Part shown: positions 29,041 to 38,779 of the stretch, in pieces
How the letters are laid out: each line of letters opens with the position of its first letter
Numbering within the stretch: position 1 is the stretch's first letter
Origin: Pseudoxanthomonas sp. SL93
Lineage (GTDB): Bacteria > Pseudomonadota > Gammaproteobacteria > Xanthomonadales > Xanthomonadaceae
Length of the DNA stretch: 64,000 nucleotides
Reading direction: 5' to 3'
NCBI RefSeq assembly: GCF_026625825.1
Contig: NZ_CP113065.1
Coordinates: forward strand, 1,488,001 to 1,552,000
The notes under the pieces: generated by a model
What the model was told of the DNA's origin: nothing
Seen by the model: only the letters and a program-made list of their open reading frames with translations
Databases searched by the model: none
Program-made: the position numbers and the translations under genes

Positions 29041-31127
29041 ATGCCGCCATCGATACCGCACCCGGGGCCCTGACTGGCGACGACGCGCTGCGCGACCCCT
29101 CGCTGTACCTGAATCGCGAACTGTCGCAGCTGGATTTCAACTTCCGCGTGCTGGCGCAGGCGCAGGACCCGTCGGTGCCACTGCTGGAGCGCCTGCGCTT
29201 CCTGTGCATCTCGTGCACCAACCTGGACGAGTTCTTCGAGATCCGCGCCGCCACCGTGCGCCATGCACAGGATTTCGGCCTGCCGCCCGGCGCCGACGGC
29301 ATGAGCCCGGCCACCGTGCTCAACAAGATCCACGACCGTGCCGCCGAGCTGGTGGATGCGCAGTACAAGTGCTGGAACGACGTGCTGCGCCCGGGCCTGG
29401 CCGAAGCAGGCGTGCGCGTGTTCGGCCGCGACAGCTGGAACGCGCGGCAGACGCGCTGGCTGCGCGCCTACTTCCGCAACGAGATCATGCCGGTGCTGTC
29501 GCCGCTGGGCCTGGACCCGGCGCATCCGTTCCCGAAGATCCTCAACAAGTCGCTGAACATCGTGGTGGTGCTGAAGGGCAAGGATGCGTTCGGCCGCGCC
29601 GGCCACCTGGCCATCGTGCGCGCGCCGCGCTCGTTGCCGCGCATCATCCACCTGCCGCAGCGCGTATCCGGTGGCGAGAACGATTTCGTCCTGCTGTCCT
29701 CGGTGCTGTCGGTGTTCGTGGACGAGCTGTTCCCGGGCATGGAGGTCAAGGGCTCCTACCAGTTCCGCGTGACCCGCAACTCCGAAGTCGTGGTGGACGA
29801 AGAGGAAGTCGAGAACCTGGCGCTGGCGCTGCGCGACGAACTGATCGGCCGCGGCTACCGCCCCGCCGTGCGCCTGGAGATCGCCCACGATTGCCCCAAG
29901 CCCATCGTGCGCACGCTGCTGCAGAACTTCGCCCTGCCCGACCATGCGGTGTACCCGATCAACGGACCGGTCAACCTCAACCGGGTCATCCAGGTGTACG
30001 ACCTGGTGCAGCGGCCGGAACTGAAATACCCCGTCTTCACGCCCCGCACGCTGCGCGACAGCGATGCGATCTTCGAGAAGGCCGCCGACAACGACATCCT
30101 GCTGCACCATCCGTTCGATTCCTTCGCCAGCGTGCTGGAACTGATCAAGCAGGCGGCGGTGGATCCGGACGTCCTGGCGATCAAGCAGACGCTCTACCGC
30201 ACCGGCAAGGACTCGGCCATCGTCGAGGCGCTGGTGCAGGCGGCGCGCAACGGCAAGGATGTCACCGTGGTGGTGGAATTGCGCGCGCGCTTCGACGAGG
30301 ACGCCAACCTCGGCGTGGCCGACCGCCTGCAGGAGGCCGGCGCGCAGGTCGTGTACGGCGTGGTGGGTTACAAGACACACGCCAAGATGCTGCTGATCGT
30401 CCGCCGGGAAGGCCGCAAGCTGCGCCGCTACGTGCACCTGGGGACCGGCAACTACCACAGCGGCACGGCCCGCGCGTACACCGACATCGGGCTGATCACC
30501 GCCGACCAGGACATCGGCAACGACGTGCACCTGCTGTTCCAGCAGCTGTCCGGGCTGGCGCCGACCACCAAGCTGAAGCGACTGCTGCAGTCGCCTTTCA
30601 CCCTGCACCCCGGCCTGATCAGGAAGATCGAACGCGAAGCGAAGCTGGCGCGCGCCGGCAAGCCCGCCCGCATCATCGCCAAGATCAATGCAATCAACGA
30701 GCCGCGCATCATCCGCGCCCTGTATGCGGCGTCGCAGGCCGGCGTGCAGATCGACCTGATCGTGCGTGGCGCCTGCGCGCTGCGCCCGGGCGTGCCGGGC
30801 ATTTCGGACAACATCCGCGTGCGTTCCATCGTGGGGCGTTTCCTTGAGCACAGCCGCATCTACTGGTTCGGCAACGACGGGGCGCCCGAACTGTACTGCG
30901 CCAGCGCCGACTGGCTGGAGCGCAACCTGCTGCACCGCGTGGAGACCTGCTTCCCCCTGCTCGACAAGGACATCGCCTCGCGCGTGTTCAAGGACGGCCT
31001 GCAGAACTACCTGGACGACAACTGCAATGCCTGGGAACTGCAGGCCGACGGCACCTACCGGAAACTCTCGCCCGCTCCCGGCGAATCGCCCCATTCCGCC
31101 CAGGCCCTGCTGCTGTCGAAAGTCTGA
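29037..31127 (+). CDS. ppk1: Polyphosphate kinase 1
   Basis: Reversibly makes inorganic polyphosphate from ATP at the membrane; 696 residues (E. coli 688). The N-terminal dimer domain starts SLYLNRELSQLDFNFRVL. The catalytic His is in VGYKTHAKMLLIVRREG, followed by HLGTGNYHSGTARAYTD; the C-terminal half repeats the PLD-like fold. ATGA overlap with phoR (29037-29040) shows translational coupling, so polyphosphate synthesis is wired to the phosphate response. ppx follows 107 nt later, after a short gap with no terminator. Confidence 0.97.
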
Positions 31128-31233
31128 AGCCATCCCGAGCCAGTGACACGACGGGGCGCGTTGCGGATGCGAGATGAAAACGATGCGCCTGCCGGGTGCT
31201 CCCAAGCCGGTCGACACCCGCTAAACTGACCGC

Positions 31234-32763
31234 ATGGCGCCTCCGTCCTCCTCAACGTCCCCGCAGCTGCAAGACGGGGACCATCTCGCGGCCATCGACC
31301 TGGGTTCCAACAGTTTCCACATGATCGTGGCCCGCTACACGCTGGGCCAGCTGCGGGTCGTGGACCGGCTGCGCGAAACCGTGCGGATGGCCGACGGCCT
31401 GGACGGCAAGGGCGGCCTGTCGAACGCCGCCCGCCAGCGCGCACTGGACTGCCTGGCGCGTTTCGGCCAGCGCATCCGCGATGTCCCCGCCATGCGGGTG
31501 CGTGCGCTGGCCACCAACACCGTGCGCCAGCTGAAGGATCCGCAATCATTTCTGGTACCGGCGGAAACCACGCTGGGCAAGCCCATCGAAGTGGTCTCGG
31601 GCCGCGAGGAAGCGCGCCTGATCTACCTGGGTGTGGCGCACGCGCAGCCGCCCAAGGCAGGGCAGCGCCGGCTGGTCATCGACATCGGCGGCGGCTCCAC
31701 GGAATTCATCATCGGCCGCGGCATGGAAACGCTGGAGCGCGAAAGCCTGCAGGCCGGCTGCATCGCCAGCACGCGGCGTTTCTTCCCCGGCGGCAAGCTT
31801 TCGAAGAAGCGCTGGAAGGACGCCCTGACGGAGATCGGGGCCGAGTTCCAGCAGTTCGCGGGGCTGTACCGCAACCTCGGCTGGCAGGAAGCCATCGGCT
31901 CATCCGGCACGCACAAGGCCATCGGCGAGATCTGCGCGGCGATGAAGCTGACCAAGGGCGCCATCACCGCCGAAGCGCTGCCGCAGCTGCGTGACCGCCT
32001 GCTGCAGGCGGACCGCATCGAGGACATCGACCTGCCCGGCCTGTCCAGCGACCGCCGCCCGATCATCGCCGGCGGCGTGCTGGTGCTGGAAGCCGCATTC
32101 GAGGCACTGGGACTGCAACGGCTGATGGTCAGCAAGGCCGCCATGCGCGAAGGCATCCTGTACGACATGCTGGGCCGCGGCAGCGACAACGACCCGCGCG
32201 ACCTGTCCGCCGCCGCGCTGACGCAGCGCTACGGCATCGACGAATTCCAGGCCGCCCGCGTGGAGGCCACGGCCATGCGCCTGTTCGAACAGGTCGAGCA
32301 GAGCTGGGGCCTGGACGACGACGACGCCAGGATGCTCGGCTGGGCCGCGCGCCTGCACGAGATCGGGCTGGTCATCGCGCACAGCCAGTACCACGTGCAC
32401 GGTGCCTACCTGCTGGAACACTCCGACATCGCCGGCTTCTCACGGCAGGAGCAGCAGGTGCTGTCGGCGCTGGTGCGCACGCATCGCCGCAACATCCCCA
32501 AGACCGCCTTCGACGCGCTGCCGGACCGCCTGCTGCTGAGCGCCAAGCGCAAGGCCGCCCTGCTCCGCCTGGCCGTTCTGCTGCACCGCTCCCACGATTC
32601 CGAGGCGATCCCGCGCCTGGACCTTGCCGCCTACGACGACCGGCTGGACCTGATTGTCAGCAAGCGCTGGATCGAATCCCGTCCGCTGCTGCGCTCGGAC
32701 CTGGTGGGCGAACCCGAGGACATGCAGGGCCTGGGCGTCGCGTTCAAGCCGTTCGTGGCGTGA
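31234..32763 (+). CDS. ppx: Exopolyphosphatase Ppx/GppA family
   Basis: Removes terminal phosphates from polyphosphate (or guanosine pentaphosphate in GppA); 509 residues, near E. coli Ppx (513) and GppA (494). ASKHA ATPase-fold motifs are AAIDLGSNSFHMIVARYT and LVIDIGGGSTEFIIGRG; the C-terminal HD-like domain (about 320-500) contains LGWAARLHEIGLVIAHS. The ppk1 neighbour favours polyphosphatase over GppA. The first ATG at 31234 gives normal family length. It lies 106 nt after ppk1. Confidence 0.94.
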   Translation: MAPPSSSTSPQLQDGDHLAAIDLGSNSFHMIVARYTLGQLRVVDRLRETVRMADGLDGKGGLSNAARQRALDCLARFGQRIRDVPAMRVRALATNTVRQLKDPQSFLVPAETTLGKPIEVVSGREEARLIYLGVAHAQPPKAGQRRLVIDIGGGSTEFIIGRGMETLERESLQAGCIASTRRFFPGGKLSKKRWKDALTEIGAEFQQFAGLYRNLGWQEAIGSSGTHKAIGEICAAMKLTKGAITAEALPQLRDRLLQADRIEDIDLPGLSSDRRPIIAGGVLVLEAAFEALGLQRLMVSKAAMREGILYDMLGRGSDNDPRDLSAAALTQRYGIDEFQAARVEATAMRLFEQVEQSWGLDDDDARMLGWAARLHEIGLVIAHSQYHVHGAYLLEHSDIAGFSRQEQQVLSALVRTHRRNIPKTAFDALPDRLLLSAKRKAALLRLAVLLHRSHDSEAIPRLDLAAYDDRLDLIVSKRWIESRPLLRSDLVGEPEDMQGLGVAFKPFVA

Positions 32764-32769
32764 GCGGCC

Positions 32770-32790
32770 GCATCGCTCTGGGGGCGATGC
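32770..32790 (+). other. Hairpin after ppx
   Basis: GCATCGC-7 nt-GCGATGC, starting 7 nt after the ppx stop, no U-run. Possible weak terminator or 3' stabiliser in the 185-nt gap before the EAL gene; the rest of the gap holds only that gene's leader. Confidence 0.35.
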
Positions 32791-32948
32791 GCTAAATGTG
32801 ACACCACGCTACACTCGGTCCCGGCCATGGACGCCTGCGCGTCCCTTGGGGTAGCCCGGTGCAGCGACCGCGTGGTGACCAACGTCCTCGCTCGTCACCG
32901 CTGCCTTCCAAGATTTCTTCGTCGCGAATCTGTCTTCAGGAGGAAGCA

Positions 32949-34205
32949 GTGGTGAACCGGAGCAATCCCGATGAGCGCCTGCTGGAGGCGTGGATGGAGG
33001 GCGGTGATGGTGCCGTCTCGATCAGTCGCAACGTGGACCGCATGCTCGATGCCGTGCGCAGGCACCTGGACATGGACGTGGCCTTCGTTTCCGAATTCAA
33101 CGGCCGCGACCGCGTGTTCCGCCATGTCGCCAGCCGGGTGGACCCCTCCCCGATCCGGCCCGGCGATTCGTCGCCGCTGGAAGAGGGCTACTGTATGCGC
33201 GTGGTCGAGGGCCACATCCCGCAGCTGATACCCGACACGGCGTCCGTGCCCATGTTGCGGCACATTCCGGAAACCCGGTCGATGCCCATCGGCGCGCACC
33301 TCAGCGTGCCCATCCAGCTGCGGGACGGCCGCGTCTACGGCACGTTCTGCTGCTTCAGCATGCAGTCCAACCTGTCGCTGGGCCAGCGCGACCTGCACAT
33401 GATGCGGGCCTTCGCCGACCTGCTGGCCTACCAGATCGACGGCGACCTGGACGCCGTGCACGCGCACCGCGAGAAGGTTGAACGCATCACCGCGGTGCTG
33501 GAACTCGGGCAGCCCCACGTGGTGTACCAGCCCATCTACCGCAGCAGCGAGCAGCGCATCATCGGGGTGGAGTGCCTGTCGCGCTTCAACCTGGAGCCGC
33601 GCCGCACGCCGGACATCTGGTTCTCCGAAGCGCGTGAAATCGGGCTGGGCGTGCGCCTGGAGCTCAATGCCATCCTGTCGGCGCTGGATGGTCTGCGCCG
33701 CATGCCGGGCAGCTTCTATGTGGCGCTCAACGTCTCCCCGCAGACGATCATTTCAGGCGACATCGCCGGGTACCTCGACGACCTGCCCGCCGAGCGCATC
33801 GTGCTGGAGATCACCGAGCACTCGCTGGTCGACGACTACGACGCACTCAACGCGCGGCTGGCGCCGTTGCGTGCCGCGGGCATGCGCGTGGCGGTGGACG
33901 ATGCGGGTGCAGGCTACGCCAGCATGCGCCACGTGCTGGCGATCCATCCGGACATCATCAAGCTGGACCTCAGCCTTACCCGCGGCATCGACGCCGACTC
34001 CCCGCGCCGTGCGCTCGCCGCCGCCCTGATCGAGTTCGCACGACAGACCCAGTCGCGTGTCGTGGCCGAGGGCGTGGAGACGGCATCGGAACTGGCGGCG
34101 CTGCAGGTCCTGGGCGTGGACGACGTGCAGGGCTACCACCTGGCACGACCGCTGGAAGCCGAAGCACTGGCCATCCGCCTGCGCGCGCAGGACCGGCATC
34201 CCTGA
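32949..34205 (+). CDS. GAF-EAL protein, predicted c-di-GMP phosphodiesterase
   Basis: A 418-residue soluble regulator: N-terminal GAF-like sensor (about 25-165) and C-terminal EAL domain (about 180-412) that would hydrolyse cyclic di-GMP to pGpG. The signature is ECL (E208-C209-L210) in place of EAL, but the other metal and catalytic positions are present: N261, E290, D317/D318, K338, E374 and Q394. No GGDEF domain. The start GTG at 32949 follows AGGAGG by 5 nt; a second GTG is adjacent. It lies 185 nt past ppx. Confidence 0.85.
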   Translation: MVNRSNPDERLLEAWMEGGDGAVSISRNVDRMLDAVRRHLDMDVAFVSEFNGRDRVFRHVASRVDPSPIRPGDSSPLEEGYCMRVVEGHIPQLIPDTASVPMLRHIPETRSMPIGAHLSVPIQLRDGRVYGTFCCFSMQSNLSLGQRDLHMMRAFADLLAYQIDGDLDAVHAHREKVERITAVLELGQPHVVYQPIYRSSEQRIIGVECLSRFNLEPRRTPDIWFSEAREIGLGVRLELNAILSALDGLRRMPGSFYVALNVSPQTIISGDIAGYLDDLPAERIVLEITEHSLVDDYDALNARLAPLRAAGMRVAVDDAGAGYASMRHVLAIHPDIIKLDLSLTRGIDADSPRRALAAALIEFARQTQSRVVAEGVETASELAALQVLGVDDVQGYHLARPLEAEALAIRLRAQDRHP

Positions 34206-34236
34206 TCACCCTGGACGGCTCTGGCATGATGTTCCA

Positions 34237-35211
34237 ATGAAGACTTACCCGATCGGTGCCACCGGGCCGACCACGTCACGCATCGGCTATGGCTGCATGC
34301 ACCTGAGCCGTGCGTGGGACAACGCGCCGCTGACCGACGACGAACGCCGCAACACGCAGGCGCTGGTGGAAACCGCGCTGTCCCACGGCATCACCCTGTT
34401 CGACCATGCCGACATCTATGCACGCGGCAAGTCGGAGCAGTTGTTCGGCGACATGCTGCGGCAGTCGCCTGCGCTGCGCGACCGCATGGTGCTGCAGTCG
34501 AAGTGCGGCATCCGCTTCGCCGGTCACCCGCAGCCCGGTTCACCCGGCCGCTACGACTTCAGCCATGCGCACATCACGGCCTCGGTGGAAGGCATCCTGT
34601 CGCGCCTCGGGGTGGAGCATCTCGACATCCTGCTGCTGCACCGTCCCGACCCACTGATGGAACCGGAAGAAGTGGCGCGCGCCTTCGACGAACTGCACGC
34701 CGCCGGCAAGGTGGGGCATTTCGGCGTCAGCAACCACACGGCCGGGCAGATGGCGCTGCTGCAGCGCCATGTGCGGCAGCCCTTGATCGCCAACCAGGTG
34801 GAAATCAGCCTGCTCCATGCGCATCTGATCAACGAAGGCATCGTGGCCAACCAGGCCGGCGGGCTCTATGCCTCCGCGGCCGGCACACTGGACTATTGCC
34901 GCCTGCATGACATCCGCGTGCAGGCGTGGGCGCCGCTGGCAGGTGGCAAGTTCGCCACCACGTCCGGTTTCGCCGATCCCGTCATCCGCGATACCGCCGC
35001 GCTGCTGCGGGAACTGGCAGACGCCAGGGCCGTGACGCCCGAAGCCATCCAGCTGGCCTGGCTGCTGCGCCACCCCGGCGGCATCCAGCCCATCGTCGGC
35101 ACCACCGATCCCGCGCGACTGGCTGCGTGCTGCGCGGCCGATGACATCACGCTGAGTCGCGAGGAATGGTATGCGCTGTTCACTTCGGCACGTGGCGCAC
35201 GCGTGCCGTGA
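34237..35211 (+). CDS. Aldo/keto reductase
   Basis: A 324-residue NADPH-type AKR with a TIM-barrel fold. The catalytic tetrad residues fit DHADIY (Asp, Tyr), LQSKCGIRF (Lys) and LLLHRPD (His). The NADP-binding C-terminal part includes PIVGTTDPARL. The group is closest in style to E. coli YdhF-like oxidoreductases; the substrate is unknown. It starts at ATG 34237, 31 nt after the EAL gene, same strand, possibly co-transcribed. Confidence 0.88.
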   Translation: MKTYPIGATGPTTSRIGYGCMHLSRAWDNAPLTDDERRNTQALVETALSHGITLFDHADIYARGKSEQLFGDMLRQSPALRDRMVLQSKCGIRFAGHPQPGSPGRYDFSHAHITASVEGILSRLGVEHLDILLLHRPDPLMEPEEVARAFDELHAAGKVGHFGVSNHTAGQMALLQRHVRQPLIANQVEISLLHAHLINEGIVANQAGGLYASAAGTLDYCRLHDIRVQAWAPLAGGKFATTSGFADPVIRDTAALLRELADARAVTPEAIQLAWLLRHPGGIQPIVGTTDPARLAACCAADDITLSREEWYALFTSARGARVP

Positions 35212-35236
35212 GCGTCGCCGCTTACCATCGATTCGC

Positions 35237-35716
35237 ATGCGTCGCGTGGATCACCAGAGTTCAGGAGCACGGCTGTCCCACTCACCTGATGTGCGAGTTC
35301 ATGGGGCCGATGACGTGGCATCGTTGAAACCGCTCAGATCGGTTGCCCACAATCTCTGCGCTCAGTTCGGCAGTACGCTCAACTACTGGACCGATGACTA
35401 TGCCCTCAATCATTTTGCCCGTGCGGTGAGGGCCGCTGGCGGCCAGGTCCGCGTCGATCTGCTGGCAGGCACATCGCTTCCGGTGCTGCCGGACCCTGGG
35501 CGAAATCTGGTGATGCAGCTGTCCTCGATCCTGCCTGCCCTGCTCCAGAAAGAAGGATTCGCTCCCGATATGCTGGTCGCAGGCATGGTCAGTTACAACT
35601 TCCAGACCTCTCGCCCCGACCATCCCGGTTGTCCGGCCTATGACTGCGTCGTGCAGTCGGAGGCCGAAGGCGGCCGAACCTATGTCGTCGAACTGTCCGA
35701 AAAAAACATTGGTTGA
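35237..35716 (+). CDS. Conserved-looking hypothetical protein
   Basis: I do not recognise this protein. It has up to 159 residues, with no signal peptide, membrane segment or known motif. The central part (LCAQFGSTLNYWTDDYALNHF) and the tail (YDCVVQSEAEGGRTYVVELS) look like a compact soluble fold. The first part of the reading (MRRVDHQSSGARLSHS) is weak and lacks a ribosome site, so a GTG near 35315 may be the real start. G+C around 35341-35400 is about 55%, below the neighbours. It follows the aldo/keto reductase and precedes a zinc-ribbon gene. Confidence 0.5.
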   Translation: MRRVDHQSSGARLSHSPDVRVHGADDVASLKPLRSVAHNLCAQFGSTLNYWTDDYALNHFARAVRAAGGQVRVDLLAGTSLPVLPDPGRNLVMQLSSILPALLQKEGFAPDMLVAGMVSYNFQTSRPDHPGCPAYDCVVQSEAEGGRTYVVELSEKNIG

Positions 35717-35763
35717 GTGTCGACGATGCCAGACCCCGGCACAGAAGACCCGAAAGGAATCTC

Positions 35764-36096
35764 ATGGATGCTTGGAATTGCCCCGTCTGCGGCCAATCGA
35801 ACGGAACCGCGTTCGACATCTGCTGGAATTGCGGGACGGGCATCCATGGGGAACCACCCGCACCTGACTTCGTGCGCGACGACGTACCCATCACGCAACC
35901 CCTGGAACGCGAACTGGACTGCCTGCGCTGCCGGCAACCGATGGCGTCCCAGGGTCTGATGCGCTTCCACGAAGGCTCGCAGGCGGCGCCATTCCTGCTG
36001 GGCGGACTTGGGGAGCTGATGGTGCGTCGGCAGGGCTTCCATGTGTTTGCGTGTGAGGGCTGCGGCAAGGTCGAGCTCTTCCTGCCGACTCGCTGA
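35764..36096 (+). CDS. Small zinc-ribbon protein
   Basis: 110 residues with four CxxC-type pairs: CPVCG and CWNCG in the first 25 residues, then CLRC and CEGC around 52-100. This suggests two zinc-binding units, one a zinc ribbon near the N-terminus. No catalytic motif. The start MDAWNCPVCGQ has a good ribosome site (GAAAGGAATCTC). 47 nt after the preceding unknown gene, so possibly one transcript. Role unknown; a nucleic-acid or protein-binding adaptor is only a guess. Confidence 0.7.
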   Translation: MDAWNCPVCGQSNGTAFDICWNCGTGIHGEPPAPDFVRDDVPITQPLERELDCLRCRQPMASQGLMRFHEGSQAAPFLLGGLGELMVRRQGFHVFACEGCGKVELFLPTR

Positions 36097-36189
36097 CGAC
36101 CGGCTTGTCGAAATGCATGCCTGCCGTTCGTCGCGGATGACAAGAGGACGAGGCAGTCGTCCCATCAATCCCCCCACAGGAAGATCGAC

Positions 36190-36405
36190 ATGGCAGACAA
36201 CAAGAAGCCCCAGGGCCCCGCCTCCTATTTCCCCTCCATCGAGAAGACGTACGGCAAGCCGGTGGCGCACTGGCTGGCGGTGCTGGATGCGGCACCGGCG
36301 CTGAAACACATGGAGCAGGTCGTACTGCTGAAGAACGAACACCAGATAGGGCATGGCCATGCGAACGCCCTGGTGGCCTATCACCGGTCGCGTCAGGGCA
36401 CATAG
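36190..36405 (+). CDS. DUF4287-family small protein
   Basis: 71 residues: MADNKKPQGPASYFPSIEKT followed by a helical part with HWLAVLDAAPALKHMEQVVLL and HQIGHGHANALVAYHR. This resembles the DUF4287 module (its conserved GHGHANALV). No enzymatic residue set is known. Clear AGGA ribosome site. It lies 93 nt after the zinc-ribbon gene. Confidence 0.75.
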   Translation: MADNKKPQGPASYFPSIEKTYGKPVAHWLAVLDAAPALKHMEQVVLLKNEHQIGHGHANALVAYHRSRQGT

Positions 36406-36722
36406 CGCGTGACGGCGGACCGTCGGCGACGGCGCGCATCCGATGTTGCTTCCATCGGCCCCCGAGTGATCGCCTGGATCGCCATACGACATGACAAGGG
36501 AAAGAGCGGCAGCCGGGCCTTACTGTGGGAAGCAGGACGGAGGATGTCACCGCCTGGATCCGCTCCGGTCTTCCGGCGCCGCCGCAGGTTCCCGGCCGCT
36601 TCGTGGGCGATGTGAGGCCACCCGCACTCCGGTGCCACCAACGCGGCCCTCAGCTATAGTCGCGCCGTCACGGCCGGCCCCACGCCGACGGGCAGTCCCT
36701 TGCATCCTTGCCGGAGGTTGTC
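36406..36722 (+). other. Intergenic stretch, no gene supported
   Basis: 317 nt without a convincing gene. Short readings exist on both strands but are rich in Arg/Pro/Gly and lack ribosome sites. A TATAGT at 36654-36659 is a possible -10 for the gene at 36723, with no matching -35 I can identify. Confidence 0.6.
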
Positions 36723-37145
36723 ATGAAGCGTGTGTTCCGTTTGACCCTGGCGGTCATCGCCGGCCTGTTCGCCGGCAGTCTCGTCAACATGGCGCTGGTC
36801 ATGCTGAGTGGCCAGGTCATTCCCCCGCCCGCGGGTGTCGATACCACGACCACCGAGGGCCTGAAGGCGGCGATGCCGCTGTTCGAGCCGAAGCACTTCC
36901 TGTTCCCTTTCCTGGCGCACGCCGTCGGCACGCTTGTCGGCGCCTTCGTGGCCACGCTGATCACGCCCGGGCGGACCGGCGGCCCCGCGTCGGTGATCGG
37001 TGCCTGCTTCCTGATCGGCGGCATCGCGGCCGTCGCCATGCTGCCTTCGCCGCTGTGGTTCACCGTGGTGGACCTGGTGTTCGCCTACCTGCCGATGGCG
37101 TGGCTGGGGCACCGGTTGGCGGGGCGGGGCAAGCGCGCAGCCTGA
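36723..37145 (+). CDS. Small four-segment membrane protein
   Basis: 140 residues. Hydrophobic segments are LTLAVIAGLFAGSLVNMALV, LFPFLAHAVGTLVGAFVATL, ASVIGACFLIGGIAAVAML and FTVVDLVFAYLPMAWLGHRL, each about 18-22 long, so probably a four-pass inner-membrane protein. Ends in a basic tail (AGRGKRAA). I recognise no family function. The ATG at 36723 follows CCGGAGGTTGT. It precedes a YjbR-family gene by 30 nt. Confidence 0.75.
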   Translation: MKRVFRLTLAVIAGLFAGSLVNMALVMLSGQVIPPPAGVDTTTTEGLKAAMPLFEPKHFLFPFLAHAVGTLVGAFVATLITPGRTGGPASVIGACFLIGGIAAVAMLPSPLWFTVVDLVFAYLPMAWLGHRLAGRGKRAA

Positions 37146-37175
37146 AAGGCGCACGTCAGCCGCAAGGAGCCACCG

Positions 37176-37541
37176 ATGAAAATGGCCGACATCCGCGCGC
37201 ATGCGCTGTCGCTCGAGGCGGTCACCGAGGAACCTCACCACACGTATTCGTCGTTCCGTGTGCGGGGCAAGATCTTCGTGACCCTCCCGCCGGAGGAAAC
37301 GCATCTGCACGTGTTCCTCGATGAAGAAGACCGCGAGCAGGCCCTGGCGATGTATCCCGCGTTCGTGGAGAAACTTTTCTGGGGAAGCAAGGTCCTGGGG
37401 CTGCGGATCACGCTGGCGCAGGCTACGCCCGCGGTCGTCAGGGCGCTGGTGACGAAGGCCCATGAGACCCGTGTGCGCAAGGATGCAAAACCAGCGCGCA
37501 AGCGACCTGCAGCCGATCCTGAACGAAAACGGGGTCAGTAG
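37176..37541 (+). CDS. MmcQ/YjbR-family protein
   Basis: 121 residues, cytoplasmic. It carries the YjbR double-wing fold pattern (MADIRAHALSLEAVTEEPHH, then FRVRGKIFVTL and WGSKVLGLRITLAQA). Its CyaY-like fold suggests DNA or metal binding, but no role is established. The C-terminal KRPAADPERKRGQ is an extension. It follows the membrane protein by 30 nt. Confidence 0.8.
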   Translation: MKMADIRAHALSLEAVTEEPHHTYSSFRVRGKIFVTLPPEETHLHVFLDEEDREQALAMYPAFVEKLFWGSKVLGLRITLAQATPAVVRALVTKAHETRVRKDAKPARKRPAADPERKRGQ

Positions 37542-37633
37542 GCGCAGCCACGTACATCGTCATCCCACGGTCACCGATCCGACACATCCGCTACATCTGC
37601 CACCCCCAGCATGCGCAAAACGTGGAGCCGCGC

Positions 37634-38779
37634 ATGCGCTTTGCCATCGTCACCGAAACGTACCCGCCTGAAGTCAACGGCGTCGCCCTCACCGTGCACG
37701 GGCTGGAAACCGGCCTGCGCCAGCGGGGACACGCGGTGTCGCTGGTGCGGCCGCGGCAGGCGACCGACGCCATTGCAGCGGATGACACGGTGCTCGTACG
37801 CGGCGCCAGCCTGCCCCGCTATCCGGGCCTGAAGTTCGGCCTGCCCGCCACAAGGCGTCTGCTGGCGCAATGGAAGGAATCCCCGCCGGACGCGATCTAC
37901 GTGGCCACGGAAGGTCCCCTGGGATGGTCCGCCGTGCGCGCCGCGCGCCGGCTAGGCATTCCGGTGGCCACCGGCTTCCACACCCGCTTCGACGAATACA
38001 TGCGCGACTACGGCGCGCGCTTCCTCGAACACACGGCCCTGCGCTGGATGCGACGTTTCCACAATGGCGCGCACGCCACGCTGGTGCCCACGCGCGAGCT
38101 GGCCGACTTCCTGCAGACGCAGGGCTTCCACCACGTGGTGCGGCTGGCGCGCGCGGTGGATGCGCAGCACTTCAGCCCGGCACGCCGCGACGACATCCTG
38201 CGCGCGCAGTGGGGCCTGCAGCCGGACGACCTGGCGGTGATCTACGTGGGCCGTATCGCCGCGGAAAAGAACCTGGATCTGTCGATCCGGGCCTTCCAGG
38301 CGATCCGCCAACAGCATCCGGCCGCGAAGTTCGTGTGGGTGGGCGACGGCCCGATCCGCGAACGGCTGGCGCAGGACCATCCGGATTTCATCTTCTGCGG
38401 CGTGCAGCGCGGTGAAGCGCTGGCGCGACACTTCGCCAGCGGCGACCTGTTCCTGTTTTCCAGCCACAGCGAAACCTTCGGCAACGTCACCCTGGAAGCG
38501 ATGGCCAGCGGCGTGCCGACGGTGGCGTTCAACTACGGCGCCGCGCGCGAGCACCTGGTCGACGGCGTGCACGGTGCCGCCGTGGACGACGATGCGGCCT
38601 TCACGGCCGCAGCGCTACACCTGGCCTCTCAGCCCGCCCTGCGTCGGACGATGGGCGCAGCCGCCGCCACCGCGATGCGCGCCCTGCGCCCGGAGCAGGT
38701 GGCGGCCGATTTCGACGCCCTGCTGACCGATCTCGCCCTGACCCGGAGAAGCCACCATGCGTCCGTTGCTGCCGCGTAA
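37634..38779 (+). CDS. Family 4 glycosyltransferase
   Basis: A 381-residue GT-B enzyme of the GT4 type (sugar nucleotide to lipid or glycan acceptor, on the cytoplasmic face). The N-terminus FAIVTETYPPEVNGVALTVHGL and the donor motif SSHSETFGNVTLEAMASGVP (E-x7-E) match the MgtA/SqdX-like mannosyl- or glucosyltransferases of lipids; VGDGPIRERL precedes. It overlaps the PAP2 gene by 23 nt, so they form a pair. The ATG at 37634 was chosen (MRFAIVTETYPPE). Confidence 0.87.
   Translation: MRFAIVTETYPPEVNGVALTVHGLETGLRQRGHAVSLVRPRQATDAIAADDTVLVRGASLPRYPGLKFGLPATRRLLAQWKESPPDAIYVATEGPLGWSAVRAARRLGIPVATGFHTRFDEYMRDYGARFLEHTALRWMRRFHNGAHATLVPTRELADFLQTQGFHHVVRLARAVDAQHFSPARRDDILRAQWGLQPDDLAVIYVGRIAAEKNLDLSIRAFQAIRQQHPAAKFVWVGDGPIRERLAQDHPDFIFCGVQRGEALARHFASGDLFLFSSHSETFGNVTLEAMASGVPTVAFNYGAAREHLVDGVHGAAVDDDAAFTAAALHLASQPALRRTMGAAAATAMRALRPEQVAADFDALLTDLALTRRSHHASVAAA

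Noticed and set aside
36409..36615. 68-codon plus-strand reading in the 317-nt gap
   Set aside because: Arg/Ser/Pro-rich, no ribosome site, and a similar reading on the other strand; not supported.
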